Assembly (NCBI RefSeq): GCF_015482585.1
Contig: NZ_CP049742.1
Location: 198,501-262,500, forward strand
DNA: 64,000 nt
Source: Mangrovibacillus cuniculi
GTDB taxonomy: Bacteria; Bacillota; Bacilli; Bacillales; R1DC41
Reading direction: 5' to 3'
A program made the position numbers and the translations under genes. The notes under the pieces were generated by a model. That model made no database searches. It saw only the letters and a program-made list of their open reading frames with translations, and was not told the DNA's origin. Of the stretch, positions 25,858 to 33,799 are shown piece after piece (position 1 is the first letter of the stretch; the number at the start of each line of letters is the position of its first letter).

Positions 25858-26064
25858 TTAATAATAGTAAGGTGGATAGTAAGGATAAGGTGGGTATGGA
25901 TAATAAACAGGTGGTCTTACAGCAGGAGCTAATAATGCTGCACCTAACAAACCTCCAGCCACACCTCCAAGAAATGGACCTCCAAAAAACGGTCTACGGC
26001 CAAAGCCTCCTACGAATATACGTTGATTACCATTGCGATAGTGGGGCACACCAAAATGTTGCAT
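25858..26064 (-). CDS. Small Gly/Pro/Tyr-rich protein with a glycine-rich hydrophobic segment
   Basis: A 68-residue protein. The N-terminus is polar and aromatic (HFGVPHYRNGNQR), then comes an FGGPFLGGVAGGLLG segment, a short hydrophobic AALLAPA stretch, and a tail made almost only of Pro and Tyr (YPYPPYPYYPPYYY). AGAGGAGGAAAG gives a strong ribosome site. Proteins of this composition are common in sporulating Bacillaceae and some are spore-coat or exosporium components; that role is only inferred. No enzyme domain. Confidence 0.72.
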   Translation of the reverse strand: MQHFGVPHYRNGNQRIFVGGFGRRPFFGGPFLGGVAGGLLGAALLAPAVRPPVYYPYPPYPYYPPYYY

Positions 26065-26333
26065 ACTTCTTTCCTCCTCTCTGTCTACTTAATACTATTC
26101 AGACAAATGGTAAATGGCTGGGCAGGTACCTACACAATTGACAATGGACAAAATAATAGTCTTATCTGCTTAGTAAATAGAGGATATTATCATGTTAGTT
26201 ACAGTAAATTAATCGGTGGATTTTGGTCATATCATCTTTGAATATTTTCCAACGGTAGGAGTTTATGCTTCTTGAAAGACAAGTGGGAAAGTGTTCAGGC
26301 ATTGATTTAGCTAACAGGTTGAGAGTATATTTG

Positions 26334-26402
26334 TTTACATTGTTTAACAATAGGATAATACTTAGATAAACAAGGAAAAGTAGCTAGTAAGCTACTTTTT
26401 TT
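26334..26402 (+). promoter_or_regulatory. Promoter followed at once by a terminator, ahead of the nuclease gene
   Basis: TTTACA (26334-26339) and TAATAC (26356-26361) with a 16-bp spacer are followed within about 15 bases by a strong terminator (AAAAGTAGCT / AGCTACTTTT plus T-run, 26376-26402). The nuclease ribosome site comes about 20 bp later. This could be leader attenuation or a very short RNA. The rest of 26065-26333 shows no gene. Confidence 0.45.
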
Positions 26403-26435
26403 GTTATAAGTATATTATGAAAGGCAGGAAATTCG

Positions 26436-27392
26436 ATGAGAGGATGTTTATTTGTTATCGTCATATTAATTCTTCTTCTGTTTCTCCTTCAATTTCCCCT
26501 TATTATGATCGGAATTGTCATTACGGCTTGGGGAATTAGAGAGTGGAAGGCTAGTACGCGTTTACAAAAAAAGAAAACGCGTTCTATTGTTCTCATTGTC
26601 CTTGGTATCACCATTAGTTTAATAGGTTTTGCAACCAATGGTGGCGACTCAACGAATGACAGGAAATCTGAGGAAGTAAATTTTCATAATTCTACTATAG
26701 AAGGTCCAAAAGGCAATGTGGAAAGTGAACGAGAGGCAGAAAGAAAAGCTCAAGAACTTATAGAGTCACCCAATTTGACCGAGCGTGAAAGGCAACAATT
26801 ATTGGACGATTTACAACTAGAAGCAGTTACCATTGATAGAGTAATTGATGGTGATACAGTTGTGACAGAAAGTGGAGAAAAAATTAGATTGATCGGTGTG
26901 AACAGTCCGGAAAGTTCTAATCGCATAGAAGAGTACGGAGAAAAAGCTAAAAAATATACTACTGCAATGATCCTAGGTAAAGAAGTCTTCTTGCAACGAG
27001 ATGTTTCTGATAGAGACCGATATGACAGACAACTTCGCTTCATTTGGTTGGAGATTCCGAAAAGTGTTAGGAATGAACAAGAAATAAGAGAACACATGTT
27101 TAATGCAGACCTGCTATTAAATGGATATGCAGAACCTTCTACTTTCCCACCCGATGTGTCGTATAGTAAATTATTCCGAAAATTTGCGGAAGAAGCTAGA
27201 GAAAAAGAAGTAGGGTTATGGTCAATTGGACCTAATGGAACAACTTCTGGAGATTTCGATCAGAAAGCGGAAAATGGAGACTTCGCAAACTGTACGGAAC
27301 TTCGAAAAGTTTACCCTAATGGAGTAGGGAAAGAACATCCTTCCTATAATCCAAAACACGATGGTGACAAAGATGGATGGGCCTGTGAATAA
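26436..27392 (+). CDS. Membrane-anchored thermonuclease (SNase) with C-terminal excalibur domain
   Basis: A 318-residue protein. Two hydrophobic helices occupy about residues 5-30 and 48-66, then a charged linker leads to an SNase domain (VIDGDTVV, EKIRLIGVNSPE, DRYDRQLRFIWL). The residues Asp in IDGD, Arg in KIRLIG and the Asp/Arg of DRYDR match the staphylococcal nuclease site (Ca-dependent phosphodiester cleavage). The last 40 residues (FANCTELRKVYPNGV and DGDKDGWACE) form a Ca-binding excalibur motif with paired Cys. The enzyme is expected to act outside the membrane on DNA or RNA, in nutrient recovery or biofilm turnover. Confidence 0.9.
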   Translation: MRGCLFVIVILILLLFLLQFPLIMIGIVITAWGIREWKASTRLQKKKTRSIVLIVLGITISLIGFATNGGDSTNDRKSEEVNFHNSTIEGPKGNVESEREAERKAQELIESPNLTERERQQLLDDLQLEAVTIDRVIDGDTVVTESGEKIRLIGVNSPESSNRIEEYGEKAKKYTTAMILGKEVFLQRDVSDRDRYDRQLRFIWLEIPKSVRNEQEIREHMFNADLLLNGYAEPSTFPPDVSYSKLFRKFAEEAREKEVGLWSIGPNGTTSGDFDQKAENGDFANCTELRKVYPNGVGKEHPSYNPKHDGDKDGWACE

Positions 27393-27420
27393 CTAAATAT
27401 AGGTATATGTGAACTTGGAA

Positions 27421-27459
27421 AAAACACGATTTGTTATTAAGGGAAATCGTGTTTTTTTT
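27421..27459 (+). terminator. Terminator of the nuclease gene
   Basis: AAAACACGATTT pairs with AAATCGTGTTTT, followed by more T. Confidence 0.93.
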
Positions 27460-27577
27460 GGTATGAAAGATAGTATGAATATTCTACTATTTTCTATCTT
27501 TTTTCTAATAAGCCGACAAAAAGGAGAAAACGGTTCCGTATCTTTTAACGAAAAACAAAAAAGGAGATGGAACAAAC

Positions 27578-28750
27578 ATGAATAATAAAAAACTATATCA
27601 ATTAGCAACTAGCGGAATGATTACGTCAGCTCTATTATTAGCTGCTGCTGGTGGAACAGTTTCAGCAAATGAAAACACTAGTGTAGAAGAAACAGAAGCG
27701 ATTATCGTCGAGGGTATCTCACAAACTGATGAAGTAGTAGAAGTTCCTGAATTGGAAGAAGAAGCACCTTCTCTAGTACCAGGAAAGTTCTTCTATTTTG
27801 TGAAAACGTTTATGGAAAACATTCGTCTTGCTATTACGAACGATGATTTCAAAGAAGCAAAACTATTAGCTGAATTTGCTGCAGAGCGTATTGCAGAAGC
27901 AAATGCATTAATTGCTGATGGGAAATCAGAAGAAGCTGCAGAGCTATTAGAAAAAGCTTTATCAATGCAAGAAGAAGCGAGTGACCTACTAGAAGGTACA
28001 GAGGAAGAAGTAGAGCAAACTCCTGAAGAAGACACTATGGAGGAAGAAACTACAGAAGAAACGGAAGCTGTAGAAGGTAATACAGAAGAAGTGACGGAAG
28101 AAGAAACTGCTGAAGAAGATACAGTAGAAGAGACAGAAGAAGAAGTAACAGAAGAAGATACGGTGAAAGAAGAAGTTCGTACAATGCTTGGAAACAATAT
28201 TTTAGCGTTGCTTGCTGCTTTAGAAAAAGTGGACAACCCAACTGCTCAAGAAGCGTTAATGAAAAATATTGAGAAGAGCTTCGGTAAACTAGAGAAGAAG
28301 ATCGAAAAAATCGAGAAAAAAGAACAAAAGAAAATGGAAGAAGTAGAAGTTGAACTTCCAGAAGAAACGACAGAAGAAGTTATTACAGATGAAGTAGAAA
28401 CAGATGAAATAACAGAAGAAACGGTTGAAGAAGTAGTAGAAGAAACAACAGAAAAAGATGAAACTGTGGTAACACAACCAGAGAAAAAGCAAACTGGTAA
28501 AGCTGTTGCAGAAGAGAAAAAAGCAGAAGTGAAAGAGAAGAAAGAAGAAACAAAAGTTAAAACAGAAGAGAGAAGAGCAGAAGGTAAAGAAAAAGCTGAA
28601 AAAAACAAGCAAAAGAATGAAGATCGCAAACAAGATAAACATAACAGTAAGTCTGAAAATGATGACGAGCAAGAAGATAAAGAGGACAACGAAGACAATG
28701 ATTCAAATCGTAAAGGAAATGGAAAAGGCAACGGTAAGGACGACGAATAA
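27578..28750 (+). CDS. Secreted DUF5667-domain protein with highly acidic repeats
   Basis: 390 residues. A signal peptide ends near residue 30 (TVSANE). Residues about 65-150 form the DUF5667 helical unit (PGKFFYFVKTFMENIRLAI, AKLLAEFAAERIAEANALI). It is followed by a roughly 60-residue Glu/Thr-rich stretch (EETTEE-type), a second helical part (MLGNNILALLAALEKV), another Glu-rich stretch and a Lys/Glu/Asn C-terminal tail ending in KGNGKGNGKDDE. Low-complexity acidic segments suggest an extended, cation-binding surface protein. No cell-wall sorting signal is seen. The function of DUF5667 is not established. GGAGATGGAAC precedes the ATG. Confidence 0.83.
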   Translation: MNNKKLYQLATSGMITSALLLAAAGGTVSANENTSVEETEAIIVEGISQTDEVVEVPELEEEAPSLVPGKFFYFVKTFMENIRLAITNDDFKEAKLLAEFAAERIAEANALIADGKSEEAAELLEKALSMQEEASDLLEGTEEEVEQTPEEDTMEEETTEETEAVEGNTEEVTEEETAEEDTVEETEEEVTEEDTVKEEVRTMLGNNILALLAALEKVDNPTAQEALMKNIEKSFGKLEKKIEKIEKKEQKKMEEVEVELPEETTEEVITDEVETDEITEETVEEVVEETTEKDETVVTQPEKKQTGKAVAEEKKAEVKEKKEETKVKTEERRAEGKEKAEKNKQKNEDRKQDKHNSKSENDDEQEDKEDNEDNDSNRKGNGKGNGKDDE

Positions 28751-28818
28751 AAAGTAATCTTGCCCTATACACAAGAGGTAACGATTTAAACTAGAAGAAG
28801 AGGCTGAGATAAAATAAG

Positions 28819-28930
28819 AAGGTACATTCAAAATACGAATGTACCTTTTTTGTGTTGTTTTTGTATTAAATTATTTCAAAATACGAATGTACCTTTTTTG
28901 TGTTGTTTTTGTATTAAATTATTTCAAAAT
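28819..28930. repeat. Terminator hairpin with a 48-bp tandem duplication
   Basis: AAGGTACATT pairs with AATGTACCTT and a T-run follows. The stretch beginning TTCAAAATACGAATGTACC at 28827 is repeated at 28875 (48-bp step) with the start of a third at 28923. The second copy has lost the left arm, so only the first can terminate. It lies behind the DUF5667 gene. Confidence 0.85.
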
Positions 28931-28959
28931 TAATGATTCTACAGAATAAATATTTGGGA

Positions 28960-29005
28960 TTAGAGTCGCCTCCTGCAACGGAAATCCCTGTGCAGTCACT
29001 TTTGG
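28960..29005. repeat. Deletion derivative of the dispersed intergenic element
   Basis: On the minus strand it reads CCAAAAGTGACTGCACAGGG, the left end of the element at 6652, joined within about 15 bases to the right-end motif GGCGACTC. About 200 bp of the interior are missing. Present in opposite orientation to copy 1. Confidence 0.75.
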
Positions 29006-29080
29006 TTAATGTATAAAGAGAGATTATTCACTTCATATTCCCTGTTTTATTAGTGCAGGTATAGTACAAAAGACTATGAC

Positions 29081-29173
29081 ATTCAAATACTTATTTGAAA
29101 TGTTTTCTTTGACATATCCTTCGCTTCTGCATACACTAAGCATATAATCAAACATTCAAACAACTATTTGAAT
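29081..29173 (+). promoter_or_regulatory. cadCA promoter flanked by two CadC-type operators
   Basis: A promoter TTGACA (29109-29114), 17-bp spacer, TACACT (29132-29137). Operator 1 is ATTCAAA-TACTTA-TTTGAAA (29081-29100); operator 2 is ATTCAAA-CAACTA-TTTGAAT (29154-29173). Both match the TCAAATA-type dyad of the pI258 cad operator. CadC would repress until Cd, Pb or Zn binds. Confidence 0.85.
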
Positions 29174-29189
29174 ATAAAGGGGATGCGAA

Positions 29190-29579
29190 ATGAGTCAAAT
29201 AATAAAAAAAGATTCCACATGCGATACTACATGCTTCAATGAAGAATTAGTAAAGGATTTAAAGGACAGAGTAGAAGAAGTAAATGGTGTAGCCGAATTG
29301 TTTAAAGCATTAGCAGACCCAACTCGAATGAAAATTGCTTATGCATTAACGATAGAAAAAGAACTATGCGTATGCGATGTTGCCAATATTATTGGATCTA
29401 CAACAGCAACAGCTTCACACCATTTGCGTCTATTAAGAGATAAAGGGTTAGCGAAGTTTAGGAAAGACGGAAAAATGGTTTACTATTCACTAGACGATGA
29501 CCATATTCACCAGCTCGTTTCCATTGCATTAATTCACTCTAAAGAAGGTGTAAGCCATGGCGAAGGAAATAGAAAATAA
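29190..29579 (+). CDS. cadC: Metal-sensing ArsR/SmtB repressor CadC
   Basis: A 129-residue winged-helix repressor. The thiolate site residues are all present: C11 and C15 in the N-terminal arm (TCDTTC) and C60-x-C62 in ELCVCD, the same pattern as CadC of S. aureus pI258 (C7, C11, C58, C60). The recognition helix reads [12 protein letters not shown]. It senses Cd/Pb/Bi in the cytoplasm and releases DNA. Its 3' end overlaps cadA by 23 bp, a translationally coupled operon. Confidence 0.93.
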   Translation: MSQIIKKDSTCDTTCFNEELVKDLKDRVEEVNGVAELFKALADPTRMKIAYALTIEKELCVCDVANIIGSTTATASHHLRLLRDKGLAKFRKDGKMVYYSLDDDHIHQLVSIALIHSKEGVSHGEGNRK

Positions 29580-31677
29580 ACAAGAAACGTACAGATTACA
29601 AGGGCTTTCCTGTACAAATTGTGCTGCTAAATTTGAGAAAAACATACGTGATATCTCCAGCGTGTCAGACGTTCAGCTGAATTTTGGAGCATCCAAAATT
29701 ACGGTGTTCGGTGATGCAACGGTAGAACAGTTAGAAAAAGCAGGAGCGTTTGATGGGATCAAAGTGTACCGTGAACAAGAGACAAATAGGAAAAAAACAC
29801 CTTTGTGGCAAAGTAAACATGTTCAACAAACATTTATCTCTTTCTTATTTTTACTAGCGGGTTACGTAGCATTCTTCTCTTTTGGAGAAGAGTCTTACTG
29901 GACGATAGGACTGTTCGCACTGTCTATTATTATCGGTGGAGTTAGCCTATTTAAGGAAGGGTTAAAGAATTTAGTCTCTATCCATTTTGATATGAAAACG
30001 TTAATGACGATAGCTGTAATAGGTGCTGCTTTAATTGGGGAATGGAGTGAAGGAGCAGTAGTGGTGTTCCTTTTTGCTATCAGTGAGGCACTGGAGCAAT
30101 ACTCTATGGATAAAGCAAGGCAATCCATTCGTTCACTAATGGACATAGCACCGAAAAAAGCCGTTGTCAGAAGAAACGGATTAGAGATTGAGCTTGCGCG
30201 AGAAGAGATGCAGATTGGAGATATTTTGTTAGTCAAGCCAGGACAAAAATTGGCGATGGACGGGGAGGTAGTGAAAGGAACGTCGACTATTAACCAATCC
30301 ACCATAACGGGTGAGTCAATCCCCGTTTCCAAAAAAGTTGGGGACGAAGTGTATGCTGGTACTTTAAACGAAGAAGGCTCTTTAGAAGTGAAGATTACGA
30401 AGCGAGTGGAAGACACCACGATCGCTAAAATTATTCATTTAGTAGAGGAAGCACAAGCAGAACGTGCACCCTCACAGGCTTTTGTGGATAAATTTGCGAA
30501 GTATTACACCCCTGCTATACTAGTGATCGCTGGAATGGTAGCGACGTTTCCTCCTCTGTTTTTCAGTGGTGATTGGTCAGAGTGGATCTATAGGGGATTA
30601 GCGGTATTGGTAGTTGGTTGCCCATGTGCACTTGTCATTTCGACACCAGTTGCTATCGTAACAGCCATTGGCAACGCTGCGAAGCAAGGTGTATTAATTA
30701 AAGGCGGTATTCATTTAGAAGAGGCCGGTAGATTAAAAGCTATTGCGTTTGATAAAACAGGTACGTTAACAAAAGGACAGCCAGAAGTAACAGACATCGT
30801 GTTGTTAGATTCTTCAGAAGTAGAAGTAATCAAGATAGCGATGGCAATAGAAAAATACTCTCAACATCCTTTGGCATCAGCAATCTTGTTAAAAGGAGAA
30901 CAGCTTGGTATTGACCAAAAAGAGTTGGAAGCTGCAGATTTCCAATCAATAACAGGTAAAGGTGCCAAGGCGACTGTTGATGGAGTAGAGTACTTGATTG
31001 GAAGTCCAGCGTTATTCGATGAAGTACCTTCGGAAGTGCTGGAGAAAGTAACGTCCCTGCAAGAAGAAGCTAAGACAGTGTTGTTGCTTGGAACACACCA
31101 AAACGTATTAGCCATCATCGCCGTAGCTGATCAGGTGAGAGATACTAGTAAGGCGGTTATTAAAGAGCTGAGCAGTATTGGTATTCAGGAAACAATCATG
31201 CTCACTGGAGATAATAGCGCAACTGGTAAAGCTATTGGAGAGAAAGTTGGCGTTACCAATGTGAAAGCGGAATTGCTTCCACAGGATAAGGTAACAGCTG
31301 TGAAAGCTCTGCGTGAAAAGTATGGAAGCATTGCAATGGTGGGAGATGGAGTGAATGATGCTCCAGCATTAGCTACCTCAACAGTGGGAATCGCAATGGG
31401 CGGCGCTGGAACTGATACAGCGCTTGAGACGGCAGACATTGCTTTGATGGCAGATGACTTAACGAAGCTACCGTATACGATTGGTCTAAGCAGAAAAACA
31501 CTGACGATTATAAAGCAGAACATTTCTTTTGCCTTATTGTTAAAAGTGGCTGCACTGTTGTTGATCATACCAGGATGGTTAACACTCTGGATGGCCATCT
31601 TCGCAGACATGGGTGCGACATTGTTAGTAGTATTTAATTCGATGAGATTGATTGGATACAGAACGAAAAATAAATAG
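29557..31677 (+). CDS. cadA: Cd/Zn/Pb-exporting P1B-type ATPase CadA
   Basis: A 706-residue membrane pump. The N-terminal HMA metal domain has [11 protein letters not shown]; the core has eight helices; the ion motif is [10 protein letters not shown], the phosphorylated Asp is in [13 protein letters not shown] is in YSQHPLASA and the hinge is [10 protein letters not shown]. The CPC motif with the C-terminal membrane segment [12 protein letters not shown] is typical of P1B-2 (Zn/Cd/Pb) pumps. It expels toxic divalent ions at the cost of ATP, under CadC control. Confidence 0.95.
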   Translation: MAKEIENKQETYRLQGLSCTNCAAKFEKNIRDISSVSDVQLNFGASKITVFGDATVEQLEKAGAFDGIKVYREQETNRKKTPLWQSKHVQQTFISFLFLLAGYVAFFSFGEESYWTIGLFALSIIIGGVSLFKEGLKNLVSIHFDMKTLMTIAVIGAALIGEWSEGAVVVFLFAISEALEQYSMDKARQSIRSLMDIAPKKAVVRRNGLEIELAREEMQIGDILLVKPGQKLAMDGEVVKGTSTINQSTITGESIPVSKKVGDEVYAGTLNEEGSLEVKITKRVEDTTIAKIIHLVEEAQAERAPSQAFVDKFAKYYTPAILVIAGMVATFPPLFFSGDWSEWIYRGLAVLVVGCPCALVISTPVAIVTAIGNAAKQGVLIKGGIHLEEAGRLKAIAFDKTGTLTKGQPEVTDIVLLDSSEVEVIKIAMAIEKYSQHPLASAILLKGEQLGIDQKELEAADFQSITGKGAKATVDGVEYLIGSPALFDEVPSEVLEKVTSLQEEAKTVLLLGTHQNVLAIIAVADQVRDTSKAVIKELSSIGIQETIMLTGDNSATGKAIGEKVGVTNVKAELLPQDKVTAVKALREKYGSIAMVGDGVNDAPALATSTVGIAMGGAGTDTALETADIALMADDLTKLPYTIGLSRKTLTIIKQNISFALLLKVAALLLIIPGWLTLWMAIFADMGATLLVVFNSMRLIGYRTKNK

Positions 31678-31686
31678 AAGTATAGT

Positions 31687-31718
31687 GGGGACAAAGCGGA
31701 ATTCCGTTTTGTCCCTTT
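31687..31718 (+). terminator. Terminator of cadCA
   Basis: GGGACAAA-CGGAATTCCG-TTTGTCCC forms a long nearly perfect hairpin, followed by TTTCTTTT. Confidence 0.92.
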
Positions 31719-31739
31719 CTTTTGTCGCAAGTGGGCAAA

Positions 31740-32475
31740 ACCGGCATGGAGGAAGCGGGACCGAGGCGATAAAAGGGATAAGTCGCCATGTCAGGAGTGG
31801 GACCGAGGCGACAAAAGGGTTAAGTCGCCATGGTAGGAGTGGAAGCGAGGGGACAAAAGGGTTAAGTCGCCATTGGGGAGTGGAAGCGGGGCGACAAAAG
31901 GGTTAAGTCGCCATGACAGGAATGGAAGTGAGGCGGCAAAAGGGTTAAGTCGCCATGGTAGAAGTGGAAGCGAGGCGACAAAAGGCTTAAGCCGCCATGG
32001 GGGAAGCGGGACCGAGGCGACAAAAGGGTAAAGTCGCCATGGCAGGAGTGGAAGCGAGGCGGCAAAAGGGTTAAGTCGCCATGCCAGGAGTGGAAGCGAG
32101 GCGACAAAAGGGTAAAGTCGCCATTGGGGGAGTGGAAGTGAGGCGACAAACGGGATAAGTCGCCATGGCAGGAGTGGGACCGAGGCGACAAAAGGGTTAA
32201 GTCGCCATGACAGGAATGGAAGTGAGGCGACAAATGGCTTAAGCCGCCGAGAAAACAGCGTGCCCCATGCGGCAAGTCGGAGAAGCCGGGGAGAAAGCAG
32301 CGTGCCCCATGCGGCAAGTCGTAGAAGCCGCCGAGAAAACAGAGTGCCCCATGCGGCAAGTCGCCAAAGCCGCCGAGAAATCAGCGTGCCCCATACGGCA
32401 AGTCGTCAAAGCCGCGGAAAAAGCAGCATGCGCCATACGGCAAGTCATAGAAGTCGCCAAAGCCGCCATCCGAGA
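31740..32475. repeat. Tandem array, 42-bp units in two subfamilies
   Basis: The first part (to about 32245) has about 12 units with GGCGAC-AAAAGGGTTAA-GTCGCC cores and a CATGGCAGGAGTGGAAGCGA-type linker. The second part (about 32245-32475) has five 42-bp units of the CCCCATGCGGCAAGTCG type seen in the 85-bp array at 1.4-2.1 kb. It lies directly behind the cadCA terminator and ends about 60 bp before the next ribosome site. Long reading frames through it are artefacts of the unit length being a multiple of three. Confidence 0.95.
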
Positions 32476-32549
32476 GTTTCCCCCCAACTCCATATTACTT
32501 TTTAATTTGATTTCTATTGGCTATACTTTCATTATAGGAGGCGATGACA

Positions 32550-33134
32550 ATGAAGAAATATACACTCATAGGAAGCTTAGCACTTTCTTCCATTCTTTTG
32601 TTAGGTGCTTGCAACAATGATGAAGAAGTAAACGAACCAGAAGAAAACGCTCAACAAGAAGATCACAGTGACATGGACCACAGTGGTATGGATCATTCGG
32701 AGATGGATCACTCTAGCGACGGCTCTATACCAGAGGGACTAGAAGAAGCGGAAAATCCTACATATGAAGTCGGATCCAAAGCAAAAATCCAAAATGCTCA
32801 CATGGATGAAATGGAAGGTGTGGAAGCGACTATCGTTGGAGCTTTTGACACGACAGCCTATGTCATTACCTACACGCCAACTTCTGGCGGCCCTGAAGTG
32901 AAAGACCACAAATGGGTTGTGCAAGAAGAATTACTGAATGCTCCAGAAGCGCCAATTGAACCAGGCACAGAAGTAGAAATCAATACCGACCATATGGAAG
33001 GTATGATGGGAGCGACTGGTGTAATTGAAGCTGCAGAAGAAACAACTGTCTACATGGTAGATTACACCACAACGGATGGTAAAGAAGTGAAGAATCATAA
33101 GTGGGTAACACAGGAAGAATTGACGGATTTATGA
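32550..33134 (+). CDS. His/Met-rich lipoprotein with two DUF1541 repeats (YdhK-like)
   Basis: A 194-residue lipoprotein with lipobox LGAC near residue 18-20, then an acidic linker with a HSDMDHSGMDHSEMDHSS metal-binding-like cluster, then two DUF1541 units of about 60 residues, each ending in KDHKWV or KNHKWV followed by QEEL. The domain occurs in Bacillus YdhK and copper- or metal-associated operons; its biochemical role is unsettled. The location beside cadCA fits metal binding at the cell surface. The ATG at 32550 is chosen over the one six bases upstream because of the spacing from AGGAGG. Confidence 0.85.
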   Translation: MKKYTLIGSLALSSILLLGACNNDEEVNEPEENAQQEDHSDMDHSGMDHSEMDHSSDGSIPEGLEEAENPTYEVGSKAKIQNAHMDEMEGVEATIVGAFDTTAYVITYTPTSGGPEVKDHKWVVQEELLNAPEAPIEPGTEVEINTDHMEGMMGATGVIEAAEETTVYMVDYTTTDGKEVKNHKWVTQEELTDL

Positions 33135-33143
33135 TATAAAAGA

Positions 33144-33175
33144 AGCTAAGCGATGAAGCGTCGCTTAGCTTTTTC
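33144..33175 (+). terminator. Terminator of the DUF1541 gene
   Basis: AGCTAAGCGA and TCGCTTAGCT form a 10-bp stem followed by TTTT. Confidence 0.9.
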
Positions 33176-33192
33176 AGTAGAAAGGAAATTAT

Positions 33193-33741
33193 ATGAGTAT
33201 TCTAGAACAATGGACCACACTAGACCCAATATTAGTGGCTATTATAAGTATCCTTATGAACATTATTGTATCCATTTTAGGAGTGGTTCCAAGTACATTC
33301 GTCACACTTGGCACCGTTTCTGCTCTCGGTGTACAAGCAAGTATCCCTATTTTAATTATTGGAGAAGCACTGGGAGCTATGGCGAGCTTTATCCTATATC
33401 GAAAAGGGATTAATCTCTTCCGTGAAAAGCAAGAAAAGCCTGTAAACAATAAATTTCTACGCATTGTAAGAGATAAAGAAGGTGCCGAGGCCTTCTTTGC
33501 CGTCATTATTTTAAGGTTACTACCGTTTGTACCATCTGGGTTAGTTGCTCTAACCGCTGCATTTAGTAAGATGGGATTTCTATCCTTCACGATTGCGACA
33601 ACGATAGGGAAAATTCCATCCCTTTTCTTAGAAGTTGGATTTGTCACCGTTCTCCAACAACTGCCCACCTATCTTTATGTAGGGACCCTAGTACTCTTAT
33701 TAGTAGTGAGTTTGTTATCCTTTAAAGCAAAAAGAAACTAA
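33193..33741 (+). CDS. VTT/TVP38-family (DedA-like) membrane protein
   Basis: A 182-residue protein with about five hydrophobic segments. GEALGAMASFILYRKG and RLLPFVPSGLVALTAAFSKM are the two re-entrant-like signatures of the TVP38/TMEM64 (SNARE-associated, VTT) family. Members act in lipid scrambling or undecaprenyl-phosphate recycling; which applies here is not known. AGAAAGGAAATTAT precedes the ATG. Probably its own transcript. Confidence 0.82.
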   Translation: MSILEQWTTLDPILVAIISILMNIIVSILGVVPSTFVTLGTVSALGVQASIPILIIGEALGAMASFILYRKGINLFREKQEKPVNNKFLRIVRDKEGAEAFFAVIILRLLPFVPSGLVALTAAFSKMGFLSFTIATTIGKIPSLFLEVGFVTVLQQLPTYLYVGTLVLLLVVSLLSFKAKRN

Positions 33742-33786
33742 AAAGCAGCGAACCTTTCTGTTAAGGAAGAGAGGTTCGCTGCTTTT
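33741..33786. terminator. Bidirectional terminator
   Basis: AAAAGCAGCGAACCT (33741-33755) pairs with AGGTTCGCTGCTTTT (33772-33786); shared by the convergent VTT and histidine kinase genes. Confidence 0.93.
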
Positions 33787-33799
33787 ACTTTAGACCTTA

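Noticed and set aside
26023-26241. A 72-residue plus-strand frame between the small Tyr/Pro-rich gene and the nuclease gene
   Set aside because: No ribosome site and it overlaps the start of the better-supported minus-strand gene.
28246-28731. Ser-rich and Phe-rich minus-strand frames opposite the acidic DUF5667 gene
   Set aside because: Antisense shadows caused by the biased codon use (GAA-rich) of the real gene.
31862-32359. A long minus-strand frame and several short plus-strand frames over the 32-kb array
   Set aside because: Same artefact of 42-bp repeats; no start context and low-complexity translation.
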